NCBI GenBank assembly: GCA_037783545.1
Contig: JBBELK010000636.1
Location: 930,001 to 994,000 of the forward strand
Length of the DNA stretch: 64,000 bases
Reading direction: 5' to 3'
From: Henricia sp. BOLD:AAB3569
Lineage: Eukaryota; Echinodermata; Asteroidea; Spinulosida; Echinasteridae
Positions 50,601-59,662 of the stretch are shown here, in pieces. Below the pieces are notes generated by a model, which was not told where the DNA came from, did no database searches, and saw only the letters and a list, made by a program, of their open reading frames with translations. Both the position numbers and the translations under genes were made by a program. Within the stretch, counting starts at the first letter, position 1, and every line of letters starts with the position of its first letter.

Positions 50601-53600
50601 CAATATGCCTGGTCACCATGCACGGCCGCGGTATGCACAGTCAGTGCGGCAGAAACCCGATACCATCGGGGTTGGGCTTCGCAGTTGGGTTGTTTCTGGT
50701 ACAACGGTACAGGCGGTGGATAAGTGCTAGACTCAGTCAGCGTCGGCCACGTGCAATGCATGGTAAATATATGGTAAATTTTGTGTGCATGCAGTTCTGT
50801 GTACATGAAGTGCGATCAAAAATCATGTTTTTTCCTCTCATGTTTTCAAAAATCGTACTGTTCCGATTTTCAACACTTAAAAATCGGAACAAATACAATA
50901 AAACCGGACTCGTTGGCAGGTATGCATTCAAGGTGTTTGTGTGGTTTTCTGTGCGTCGTTTCACTCAAAATTCTCTTTGCCAGTTTTTTCAAAGCAACGT
51001 ACATGAAAAGGCCCAATGCATTAAAAGGCCCAATGTGAACCCGCATTACAAGTACCTGTTGCTGTTGTTGGACCATATTGCCATGCTGGTCTACCTGCTG
51101 CACCATAACCATCTGCTCTCCGTCCATGTTCTGAAGCCCTTCGATGCCTACCGGGGAAAACAAATGTTTGGTGTTCAATATGTTTATACTTGGCAGATCA
51201 CAATGTGCATGCATCAACCTTGAACACTGGCACTAAAATGCATCATATGAACTAGGGATGGGAATTTATGGTTAATTCAGAAACTGGTTTGCAATTCTTT
51301 CAAGTGTCGGTTAACCGGTTAACTATTCGGCCGACACTAAAGGTTGTTGCTGGTGTTTATACATATGCATGTGCAATGTACACAATACCCCCTAGGGCCC
51401 CAAAATAATAATTGAACCTTTATCTAGTCAGATTTTTTTTTGACCCCACATAAATTTATTTCAGTTTCATGAAGTCATTACAAATAACCCCACTATTGTA
51501 AATTCTTTAAAATTGGGTTTCGTTTAAACGTTCGGCAAAACCGGTTTTTCAATTTTTTTTTGGTTAAACGTCTTATCCCTAATATGAACCGCACATACGG
51601 CTATAGTTGCTTCCAGTTGCAATGTCGATGTACGCTAGACTTAAGGCGACTGTAATAATTCTGAAGTACCCACCTTGTATTGTGATGTTCTGTTGTCCTG
51701 CTAGACCAGTGCCTTCTATGCCCTGTATGAAGGCCTGCCCCATGGAATCATTAGGGTCGGCTACAGTCACTACTGGCTGGGCCTGATGGTTACTGCCATC
51801 TTGACTAACAATCTGCAATACAATATAAGTATCATAAATTTACAGAATGGGTACATTGTACATACATGTACAAGTTTGCCTGTACAAGTTTGCCTGTACA
51901 AATTTGAACTGAGCCTGCCGATGATCAACATTTTTTAAAACAGGTTTTCGGGGGTGAAATCGATCTAGACCACAGAACTCCATTAAAAACTAGAACGGAA
52001 ACGGAGGCCGTACGCGCATAGCCGCGCCTTCCATTAGCGGAGTTTTGCGCACCTTCATTTGCATATTTCTGGGCACCATTTGGGGTGTTATGGCCGAGCG
52101 GTCTAGTGCGTCGAACTCAAGTTCCTGTGCCAGTAGTACTAGAATGTGGGTTCGATTCCGGGCCGTGACACTTGTTAAACAAATGTACACAGGGCACAGA
52201 ACTCTCTAAACAGCCAATCGCATACTGCCTGGGACGCATATAACTCGAGCATTCTCATGAGCATATTTTCTAACGCAAAATGCGCTACACACGCACACAA
52301 ACAAAACCAGTCAAAACTGGTTACGGTGTGCATGTGACGTCTGTATAAATTGCTTACATGTGCTTCTCTGCATCCTCAAAGTTAAAGGACGTATGAAAAA
52401 GGATTTTTATTACATAAAACTATAGTACAGGATGTGTTTTACACATTTCAATCAATTTCAGAGAATTTGATAGTTGCGTTTTGGTGTAATTGCAAGTTTT
52501 CTATTTTTATGCTAATGAAATTTCCATATTCATGAGCAAAGCGGTGATGTCATCTCAGCACAACAGAGGAATTCTCCATAGACTTGTGTACAAATGTTGG
52601 TGTCATTTTCAGTGGTTTCTTGATATCATGAACTGTATCAGTTTACTGAGTTTGTTTAGTATGTCATTTGCAACAATCCTGACAAGTTTGTTTGAGCCAA
52701 AAATGGATTAGTTGGGTACTGTTACTGTTTGAAATGTAATGTTTTTTCTTTGTTTTTCAACTGTGGGTTCCCTCCATGAGTAGCTTTAAACAGCGCCCTC
52801 ACCTGTCATGAAAATTTTGAAGTAAAGAAAAGGTCACTACTTTCTGAAATAAAAACAAATTTGAGTTTGCCCCTTTGTCTGCAGCAGTTTGATCCTTTGA
52901 TTTGTGTATAAAACCAGCTTGTTGTTAATGTTCACTTCACAAATCTTTTAAGTAAAATACTTTGAAAAAAAAAACCATTTGAATACCAAATAAGTATTTT
53001 ACTGCAGTGAAAAACCTATCCACTTACGATTTTGTCTTAAAGATTGAGTACATGATTGGTAAACTGTTAAACACGGCGTACATTTCCACTCGTAATTAAA
53101 AGCATATGTCGAGAAAACTGCCTTGTAGAAATTTCAGCCACATAGATGCAGTAATACATTGCCTAGGCTACTAATAAAATATGACGTATTCAACTTTGGC
53201 AGTCTATTGGAATAAGCAGACTTACAGCCTGAGTAGCAATATTAGCCGACGCATTGGCCAGTAGTTGCAGAGTCTGTGTGATGTCCATGGCTGTTGCATC
53301 TTCCATATGTGTAGGCTGAACGTCCTCTTCATCTAAAAATACAGTCAAAAGATAAATATCATTATATAGGCCTTTTTCCTAATCTCGGCTTCGTCTCCGT
53401 CTCCGGCTCCGTCTTCATTCCGCCATCTTGAAGCCGTATACCAAACTTTGGCTCGGCTTCAGGCTTCATTTTAAGGCTTCGTTTTGGCCCAAATGAGGCT
53501 CCAAAACGAAGTCAACTAAAGAGGTGACTTCGGTCGGCTTCGTGACGTCATGAACTGGAAAATCACGTGACAGCAACAAAAACTTTGTGAACTTTTGCAG

Positions 53601-56600
53601 GTTTGCTAAACTTTGCCGCCGACAAAACTCGTCTGCTAGCGCTTTAAAAAAAGCCGGTGAAAAAGAGTGGTAGGCCTACTAGGCCCGACTAGTGTTCCAA
53701 ACGGTTTTTGGTTTGGCTTCGCTAAAGTGAAGCCGGAGGCGGTTGGAGCCGGAGCCGCATGAAGCCGGAGCCTGAAGACGGAGTCGAGATTTGGAAAAGG
53801 GCCTATGTATTCTGATTTGTTCAATGCCAGTAAGGGCCGTCTAAAGTTGTCAACATTTTCACAGTTCTACAGAGAACGCTCGCAAAGCTGCCACACAGCC
53901 CGAATGCACATCTGCTATAGGACAACACTTGCTTGATCACCCGGAGTGCTCGAAACAATACAGCAAACAGCAGTCCACTATACTGGCCAGAGCACTCAGT
54001 ATCATGCATCTGCACATGCTCGAAGCCGCGTACATACACTTCACTAAACCTGTGTTATGTCGTTAGAAAGAATTTGTTCACACGCTACATGTGGTCTAAC
54101 TGCGCTTGCGCAGTAGCGTGCTCCCTGCTGTTGTCAGCTGACCAATCAGCGCGCAGCATTCTGGACATGTCATTCCCGCTTTAGCCTTATACTATATCGA
54201 TAGCGTACCCACGCTATTCTTGCGTTTTGCTCTGATGAGTGCAAGTCGAAAAGCTTTAGCATGTCTTTGTCGTTACTTAATTATATATTCCGAGTTCTAC
54301 AAAGCGTAGTATTTTTCAAGACACCCCTCCCTCTCCCCGAAATACTACTTATGAACATTTTTTTGTCACTAACATGAAATGTCAAAATTTTACACTGCAT
54401 GTAAAGTCCTACGCGGCGGCCCTCGACATCCCCCACCCCCCTTCCTACGCTTTGTAGAATCGTGAAAATGGTGTCAACTTTGGACGACCCCTAAGGCTGG
54501 ATTTACACAGCCATTTCACACATTAAAGGCACAGGCTCGTCAGCAGTGCGCGCGCGCCAAATTCGTGCCACGAAATACGCAGCTTCATAGCAAAGCCATG
54601 GAGCTGCGTATTTCATGGCACGAATTTGGCGCGCGCGCATTGCTGATGAGCCTGTGCCTTTAAAGTGCATAAATTTGAGGCACATTGCTTTTAGAAAAAC
54701 CAGCGTGGAGGGAATATGAAGTGAACGAATGCACTGAAAATCACAGAAACACAAAAAAAAAAGCCGCCCAAATTGATTCTGTGGATTTCAGTGCATCATT
54801 TGACTGGTGAATTTGGAGTGAAATAATTTTGTACGAAAATAGCGGTCTGTGAGACTGCAGCCAAATTTACGAAAAAGTGTAATTATCACAGGAATGTTGC
54901 GCAGCTTACGCAATAAAAAAGTTGCGCAAGCGGGCTTACGCAGTGCGTAAGGATTCGTAAAATCGGCTGCTGGTCCATTGAGCAGGGAATGCTCTGTTAG
55001 TTAAGCCTACCGCACAAAAAAGCTATTTGCTGAGCAAAAACTCACCTGTAGTCAATTGCTCAGCACAGAGCCTGCTAAATGGAATCGATTGACAAAACTC
55101 ACTGTGCACTGTGCAGAGCCGAAATGAATGAATGACCTCCCAACACCATTACATTTATGTGTGGAAATATCATTCGTAATGTAGGCTTTACAATGCTAAC
55201 CTTGTGGCTGGATGACCTCAATTAACTGCTGTGGCACGACCATGTCCTGGCTCCGGCCAACACTGACCGGTATTGGTTGATCAGCTTCTTCCACCTAGAA
55301 TACACGTAAAAAGTACAGTATTGGTCAACTTTCAAAGTTGTTTGTAAAATTGAGTGTTAAGACCCTCTCACACACAGAAAAATCTCGGGCACGAACTTCA
55401 GGAGTTGGCGAATTCGGGAAACTCTTGGTAAAACCCTTGGTACGAGTTGTCCCGAGTTTTACGAATTAGGTAGGAGTTTCCCAAGTAAGTCACGAGTTAC
55501 TTATAGCCTTCCAAACTTACTGTTAATCAGTTACGAGTGAGGCACGAGTTTGGTATGAGTTACCTGTCTTTAGCATTTTGCGTGGGATTTGGCGCCAAAC
55601 CATCTGGAATTTCACTGACTCTTGCAACTCGTACGTGAAGTCTGATAATTCGTTGACAACTTGTACAACTCGTATCAAATTATACTTAAACTCGTGTGAT
55701 ACAGTTTGCTACGAGCTGTACGAGTGGCCTACGAGTTATATACGAGTTGCATGAGTTTGCTCCGAGTTGCACGAGTTGCTGACGAGTTGCTGACGAGTTG
55801 GCAACTCGTGGCCGAAGTTTTAAACATGTTTAAAATTTTCACCACGAGTTGCGCGCTGCTACGAGTATGTAGAAGTTGCTACGAGTATGTAGAAGTTGCT
55901 ACGAGTTGTTACAAGTTGTTACGAGTTACATGAATCATCTCGAGTTGTCCCACGAGTTTCCCCTCAGTTTCCTAAATTCATCAACTCGTAAAGCTCCTGC
56001 GGCCTGCGCCTGAGATTTTTCCGAGTGTGAGAGGGCCCTTAGGGTTAAATCGTTCTCATGTTTTGGGTACATGTAATAACAAGTAATGATGTTGTTTAAT
56101 GGACCTCTCTCAAATGGCCACGTGCATTAGAATCTTAAGTGTAATTTTGTTGCGACGTGCACTGGCTACGCTGTATTTCGAACAAATACTGAGCAACACG
56201 TGCTCGTGTTTGGAACATTTTCAACGATGTGCGTACACGTACATGTACCTGATTGCATTTTTCCTACGAAGATGGCCGCCTGTGAGAGTGGTCTATTCAC
56301 ATGGCCAGTAATCGTTCTCTGAAGTAGTGCTGTAACGAAGTTCACAAGTTCGGGTTCGGTTCGGCAAAAGTTTGAAAAATTTCGGGTTCGGCAAGTATTA
56401 CCGGCGATGTGGCTTAACGTGCAGCTATTAGTACTTTCTTTATAGAGCATGCATTTTTTAAATCTCCAAACCCGCTCTTTTACATAAACGGTTTATATGT
56501 CATAATGAACAAGATAACAGCTTTCGTGGGTTGAAATTAACCTGGAAAACAGGAACGGAATCCGCGGCCGATGTGACACGTGGAGCAATTGTCGGAACTT

Positions 56601-57801
56601 GCGGGATGTGCATGCATTTTGTGCATGTGATTTGCACCACGCGTGCAAAGTGTATGCACGGTACCGTCGTGGATGGTACATTTTCCTGGCCAATGGGATT
56701 CATTTTCCGACGATTAATTGTTTGTCGGGCCCACAAGTGTCGCTGTTTTTCTGTCCGGGGGGTGCCTATTAATTTCTGCAAAAAAATGCTTTTCACAACA
56801 TTGTGCGAATAATTCTGTCCAAGAAAATCCGGTAATTTAAACGCTGCCGATACGCCATTTTTATTATGCAAATGTATGCCGCGCCACTAGAGGGCGTTTG
56901 CAATCAAACCTTTCTGATAAATCGACAGTTATTATCAGCAAATCGTGCAGATGACCACTGCGTTGTAACTATGGCTTTGGCACGTTGTGGTGATGAAGCC
57001 AATACAATATTTGATCGGCACCGATCGAGTGACGTCCATGTTGATATCGATCATGAAGTCATATGGATGGAGGAAGGGAAGTCATGTTATGCATGTTGTC
57101 GGCCGGGCACCGGGCCAAAAATATCGGGTCTGATTCAGCACGGAAATTGCTTTGTACAATGCATGTGACGTTCAACAGTTATATGAAGTATTTTTGCAAG
57201 TATGGGAAGTCATTTTGAGTGCGTTTTCGACATTCAGGAAGCCAGCTCTCTTTCACATTTACAGTTAAAATATGTACAAATGTAAGATGTAAAATCCAAA
57301 GTGAGCCATTTCCGAACAGCCGAACTGAGTGAAATGTTCGGTTCGGTTCGGAAGTGCCAAGTTCGGTAAAATCCTGTTCGGTTCGTCCGTTCGGTTGCAG
57401 CATTACTTTGAAGCCTGGTATTATAAAAATTAATTTCAAAAGTGTCAAGTCGTAAGGGGGACACCGTCGCGTTTTCATGGAATGACACTCATTATCATGG
57501 TAAACGTCACATTTTGGCTCTCCATTGCCTAAAGTGAAATAATGACTGAAGTTTATCGCGTACAAGTACCTGCATGGGCTCGGCAACAACAATATCCTGA
57601 TCTTGTACAGGCATAGCCTCCTGTGCCTCCATAGCCTCCTGTGCCTCTATAGCCTCCTGTGCCTCAATAGCCTCCTGTGCCTCAATAGCCTCCTGTGCCT
57701 CCATAGCCTCCTGAGCTTCCTGCTTGACCATGCTCTTAGATTCGGTAACCTCATCCAAGGATTGTACATCACTTTCCAATTGCTGTTGCTGCTGCTGCTG
57801 T

Positions 57802-57849
<48 letters not shown>

Positions 57850-59642
57850 ATTACAACTTGTTCTGGGAGTTCTGATAGAGTAACAGCCACTGCAGCAACC
57901 TGTCACAGGGATTTGGTTAAAAGTAAATGTGTCATATTTAAATTTCAGATGTAACTGTGCTAATAAAGCATTTGTAGATAACAACTTTCCAGTAAAAACC
58001 TTGAATGTCACAACAACCAAAATCAGAGTTTATCATATAGTTTGCACTTTTGACGATCAATATGTCAAAACAAGAAAAAAGAAAGAGTAGTAGAGAGATT
58101 CTGCATTCCTTCCGAGCTGAGTTGACATTAAAAGCACAGGCTCGTCCGCAAATGTGCGCGCGCCAAATTAGTGCTACGAAATACGCAGCTCCATAGCAAA
58201 GGCGTGGAGCTGCGTATTTCGTGGCACGAATTTGCCGCGCGCGCATTGCTGACGAGCCTGTGCCTTAAACTTAATTTGGAGCTTTCGATTGCACGACGGT
58301 GGTGTGAAATACACCGAAATGTCACCTTGGGTTGTTTTGGCATCGTGTGGAGAACGACGACATAGCTTGGTCTACAGACATCAGACAATGCATTTTCGGA
58401 TTACATAACTGATTAAACATCTTCGTGAAAGTCGAAATGGATGTTAAGTAGCACGGGAAATTGTGTGCAAGGACGGTCGCGGTCAGCTTTTCCCTCTGTA
58501 GTGTCTCTCCGTCGTCCAATCGAAAGCTCCTCATTGCTGGAGTAAAGGACAGTAGCCTCTGGCTCATGCCCTGCTGAGTTGGCCCTGATGCCCCTTCAAG
58601 AAAATACACGTTCTGAGACCAACTTGGCCAGCATGCACTATCCTCCTCATTTCATGAGGCTTGTACGGTATACACCAAAAACCAGTACAAAAAACCTTAT
58701 CGACGTTCTCATGGCATCATGGGATTGGATGACAAACGAGGCTGGCAATTTTCACACAAACCTATAGGCTCTGGGGACATGACAACGTTCATCGATTTCA
58801 TTCTCATTTCTGTGAAGCGATTGACATGTGATCTTCCCACACGTTCTTCGTAAAGGAAAGATGCAATTTTTGACAAATATCATTTTTATTCTAACTGTAG
58901 TAAAATGAAATAAAATGAGAAAATTAAAAATAATGCACAGCACCAGTTTGTACTTTACAAAAGAATGCACCTGATTGGCTCTAACGTGGTGGCTCAACCA
59001 ATCATGACAGCCCTTCTATAATGCTACAAACTGGCACCGTTCAAAAAGTCAAGTTTTCTTAGTTTATTTCATCTGAGCTCAATTAAAATCAAAATCAAAT
59101 TTGTCAAAAATTGCATCTTTCCTCGATCAAAAGCGCGTGTGAAGATCACATGTCAATGGCTTCACAGAAATGAGAATGAAATCGGTGAACGTTGTCATGT
59201 CCCCAGAGCCACATAGGTGTGTGTGAACATTCCCAGCTTCATTTGTCATCCAATCCCATGATGCCTTGAGAACGTCGATAAGGTTTATTGGAACAAAGTT
59301 TGCATCGAACAAAATCAAGGCTGGAGGTCTAAATATACTGAATTGCCAAACCTGTTCAAGTTGGTCCCGACTTTCAGCACTCTCGACAACATCCCCAGCC
59401 CCTGCAGCAGCTGGAGCAGTTGTTGAGGACAGCTCCTCGTTGAAGTTCTGCAGGTAGGTCTCCAGCACGTTGATAGAGGCTGCTGCAGCGATGCTGTCTG
59501 CTGTAGCTGAGCCATTAGTGACAGCGACGTCCTCGGATGAAGTTTTGACGTCCGTTGTTTCGCCCCCTGCGCTGTCCTCCTCGGTCGTCTCATCCACTGA
59601 CAAAACGGCCGGAGTTTGGTCAACGTCTGTCTCTGCCTCCAT
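45470..59642 (-). CDS. CTCF: Large CTCF-like protein, 8 coding exons, nine C2H2 zinc fingers, 1129 aa
   Basis: Seen: ATG at 59642; exons 59352-59642, 57570-57899, 55201-55294, 53226-53332, 51674-51812, 51056-51147, 48627-48767 and 45470-47665 join through GT-AG borders with every phase matching. Order: acidic Ala/Ser-rich start; poly-Q and EAQEAI repeats; a Q/V-rich N-terminal half; SVYDF at residues 555-559; KKRKK basic signal; nine fingers at 617-867; then an acidic Q-rich tail. The fingers match remembered human CTCF fingers 2 to 10 in order (RNHLNTH, TSGEL, YKLKRHMR, HQKSH). Fingers 1 and 11 are absent, and the other fingers diverge more than is usual among bilaterian CTCF proteins. Known: CTCF binds insulators through fingers 3 to 7 and stalls cohesin through a YDF motif. 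Inference: a nuclear architectural factor, either a divergent CTCF or a CTCFL-like paralogue. A 6-finger relative lies 15 kb downstream. Confidence 0.85.
47895..48080. repeat. Repeat family AC, copy 2
   Basis: GCCGCCCTCGGGACCAC, ATGGCCACTATAAACAAGTG and GCATTATACACATGGCATT as in copy 1 at 7.4 kb. Confidence 0.72.
47982..48063. mobile_element. 82-bp MITE inserted at TTAA
   Basis: CCCTTTAGTACACAG at the left against CTGTGCATAAAAGGG at the right, flanked by TTAA. Copy 1 of family AC lacks the insert. Confidence 0.78.
48627..48767 (-). CDS. CTCF: CTCF-like exon 7
   Basis: Acceptor gtactgtag, donor ACAG/gtttgt; 47 codons in phase 0. Encodes VLMVAMQDDGSTGAPVNVVG and QQFIPVSQDGTQIAFTQ. Confidence 0.83.
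48768..51055. other. CTCF-like intron 6
   Basis: Contains CGTACGCATACGCATTCC-type words near 48.98 and 49.34 kb and the TCGAGTTGGT foldback relative at 50.22-50.34. No exon recognised. Confidence 0.4.
50222..50342. repeat. Foldback of AACTTGACC words, copy 2
   Basis: GGTCAAGTTGGTACAATGGT against TCAAGTCGACCGTTTACCAA. Followed at 50357 by a family T left-end fragment. Confidence 0.65.
51056..51147 (-). CDS. CTCF: CTCF-like exon 6
   Basis: Acceptor ttccccggtag, donor ACAG/gtactt. Starts with two bases and ends in phase 0. Encodes IEGLQNMDGEQMVMVQQVDQ and ends in a Q run (QQQQQ). A 255-codon frame on the opposite strand overlaps it and is judged a chance frame. Confidence 0.82.
51253..51581. 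mobile_element. hAT-like MITE, 329 bp, perfect 8-bp target duplication
   Basis: Ends TAGGGATGGGA and TCTTATCCCTA; ATATGAAC at 51245-51252 and 51582-51589. Inside are GGTTAACCGGTTAAC words. It lies between exons 5 and 6 of the CTCF-like gene. Confidence 0.88.
51674..51812 (-). CDS. CTCF: CTCF-like exon 5
   Basis: Acceptor tattgcag, donor CAAG/gtgggt. Starts in phase 0 and ends with one base. Encodes IVSQDGSNHQAQPVVTVADP and GLAGQQNITIQ. Confidence 0.82.
52083..52180 (+). mobile_element. tRNA-derived SINE head
   Basis: A box TGGCCGAGCGGTCTAGTG, a long variable arm, B box GGGTTCGATTCC. It resembles a class II tRNA (Leu/Ser type) but the acceptor ends do not pair. Confidence 0.65.
52383..52980. 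mobile_element. MITE family J, copy 3 (right end unclear)
   Basis: TTAAAGGACG, ATTCATGAGCAAAGCGGTGA, AACAGCGCCCTC. A stray family A end lies at 53037-53070. Confidence 0.6.
53226..53332 (-). CDS. CTCF: CTCF-like exon 4
   Basis: Acceptor tatttttag, donor GGCT/gtaagt. Starts with two bases and ends in phase 0. Encodes EEDVQPTHMEDATAMDITQT and LQLLANASANIATQA. Confidence 0.8.
53366..53806. mobile_element. Foldback of GGCTTC/GAAGCC words
   Basis: Ends ATAGGCCTTTTTCC and GGAAAAGGGCCTAT; arms of GGCTTCGTCTCCGTCTCCGG type. It starts 34 bp from exon 4 of the CTCF-like gene. Confidence 0.8.
53832..54492. mobile_element. Foldback family X, copy 2
   Basis: GTCAACATTTTCACAGTTCT at the left; CGTGAAAATGGTGTCAACTT at the right. 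Confidence 0.78.
54495..54850. mobile_element. Foldback family D, copy 3, carrying a family B insert
   Basis: ATGCACTGAAAATCACAG and GATTTCAGTGCATCATTTG remain as arms; the left end is split by the element at 54523. Confidence 0.6.
54523..54663. mobile_element. MITE family B, copy 5
   Basis: TTAAAGGCACAGGCTCGTCA to GATGAGCCTGTGCCTTTAA. Confidence 0.9.
54855..54985. repeat. TTGCGCAA-type foldback repeat, copy 3
   Basis: TTGCGCAGCTTACGCAATAA, GTTGCGCAAGC, AAATCGGCTGCTGGTCC. Confidence 0.6.
55201..55294 (-). CDS. CTCF: CTCF-like exon 3
   Basis: Acceptor tgtattctag, donor CAAG/gttagc. Starts in phase 0 and ends with one base. Encodes VEEADQPIPVSVGRSQDM and VVPQQLIEVIQPQ. Confidence 0.8.
55357..56043. 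mobile_element. 687-bp foldback of ACGAGTTG words
   Basis: Ends TTAAGACCCTCTCACAC and GTGTGAGAGGGCCCTTAG. More than 20 ACGAGTTG/CAACTCGT words fill it. In intron 2 of the CTCF-like gene, about 60 bp from exon 3. Confidence 0.82.
56101..56296. mobile_element. MITE family G, copy 2
   Basis: GACCTCTCTCAAATGGCC...GGCCGCCTGTGAGAGTGGTC; interior matches 21.25-21.40 kb. Confidence 0.72.
56325..57405. mobile_element. hAT-like non-autonomous element, 1081 bp
   Basis: Ends TAGTGCTGTAACGAA and, inverted, TAATGCTGCAACCGAA; 8-bp flanks CTCTGAAG and CTTTGAAG (one mismatch). TTCGGTTCGG words sit at both ends. No transposase. It contains the CTCF-like motif at 56884. Confidence 0.78.
56884..56897 (+). promoter_or_regulatory. 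CTCF core motif match (13 of 14)
   Basis: CCACTAGAGGGCGT fits the vertebrate core CCASYAGRKGGCRS at all but the last base. It lies inside the hAT-like element in intron 2 of the CTCF-like gene. Motif match by eye; binding is not shown. Confidence 0.5.
57570..57899 (-). CDS. CTCF: CTCF-like exon 2, poly-Q and EAQEAI repeats
   Basis: 110 codons, phase 0 at both ends (acceptor tgtgacag, donor GCAG/gtactt). Contains an uninterrupted Gln run of roughly two dozen residues from mixed CAG/CAA codons, followed by six or seven copies of the hexapeptide EAQEAI/M. Such tracts are common in transcription-factor activation regions and vary in length between individuals. Confidence 0.83.
57610..57722 (-). 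repeat. 18-bp in-frame tandem repeat (EAQEAI hexapeptide)
   Basis: Six to seven 18-base units encode EAQEAI or EAQEAM and keep the reading frame. Confidence 0.88.
57781..57848 (-). repeat. CAG/CAA trinucleotide tract (poly-Q)
   Basis: About 22 consecutive CAG or CAA codons within exon 2 of the CTCF-like gene, followed upstream and downstream by unique sequence. Confidence 0.9.
58128..58268. mobile_element. MITE family B, copy 6
   Basis: TTAAAAGCACAGGCTCGTC to GACGAGCCTGTGCCTTAA. Confidence 0.88.
58276..58531. mobile_element. 256-bp foldback
   Basis: GGAGCTTTCGATTGCACGAC at the left against GTCGTCCAATCGAAAGCTCC at the right. Confidence 0.8.
58695..59288. mobile_element. Foldback with about 150-bp arms beside CTCF-like exon 1
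   Basis: ACCTTATCGACGTTCTCATG at the left against CTTGAGAACGTCGATAAGGT at the right, continuing through GGGATTGGATGACAAA and GACATGACAACGTTC. It lies 64 bp past the exon 1 donor. Confidence 0.88.
59352..59642 (-). CDS. CTCF: CTCF-like exon 1 (ATG)
   Basis: 97 codons, phase 0 at the donor CAG/gtttgg. Starts MEAETDVDQTPAVLSVDE and is rich in Glu, Thr, Ser and Ala. Directly upstream, tttttttaaatcccag resembles an acceptor at 59663, so the 5' UTR is probably spliced. The frame stays open past the donor into an inverted-repeat element; that extension is not taken as coding because the next exon matches in phase. Confidence 0.8.
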
Positions 59643-59662
59643 TGCAGAATCAATTCTCTACC

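Noticed and set aside
50456-51223. 255-codon plus-strand frame
   Set aside because: No recognised domain, and it overlaps a well-supported exon on the other strand.
52083-52180. Functional tRNA gene
   Set aside because: A and B boxes are present but the acceptor stem does not pair; the same holds at 10.44, 15.76, 41.62 and 43.44 kb, so these are SINE heads.
59127-59351. Extension of the CTCF-like exon 1 frame by about 75 codons
   Set aside because: It runs into the arm of an inverted-repeat element, and the donor at 59352 joins the next exon in phase.
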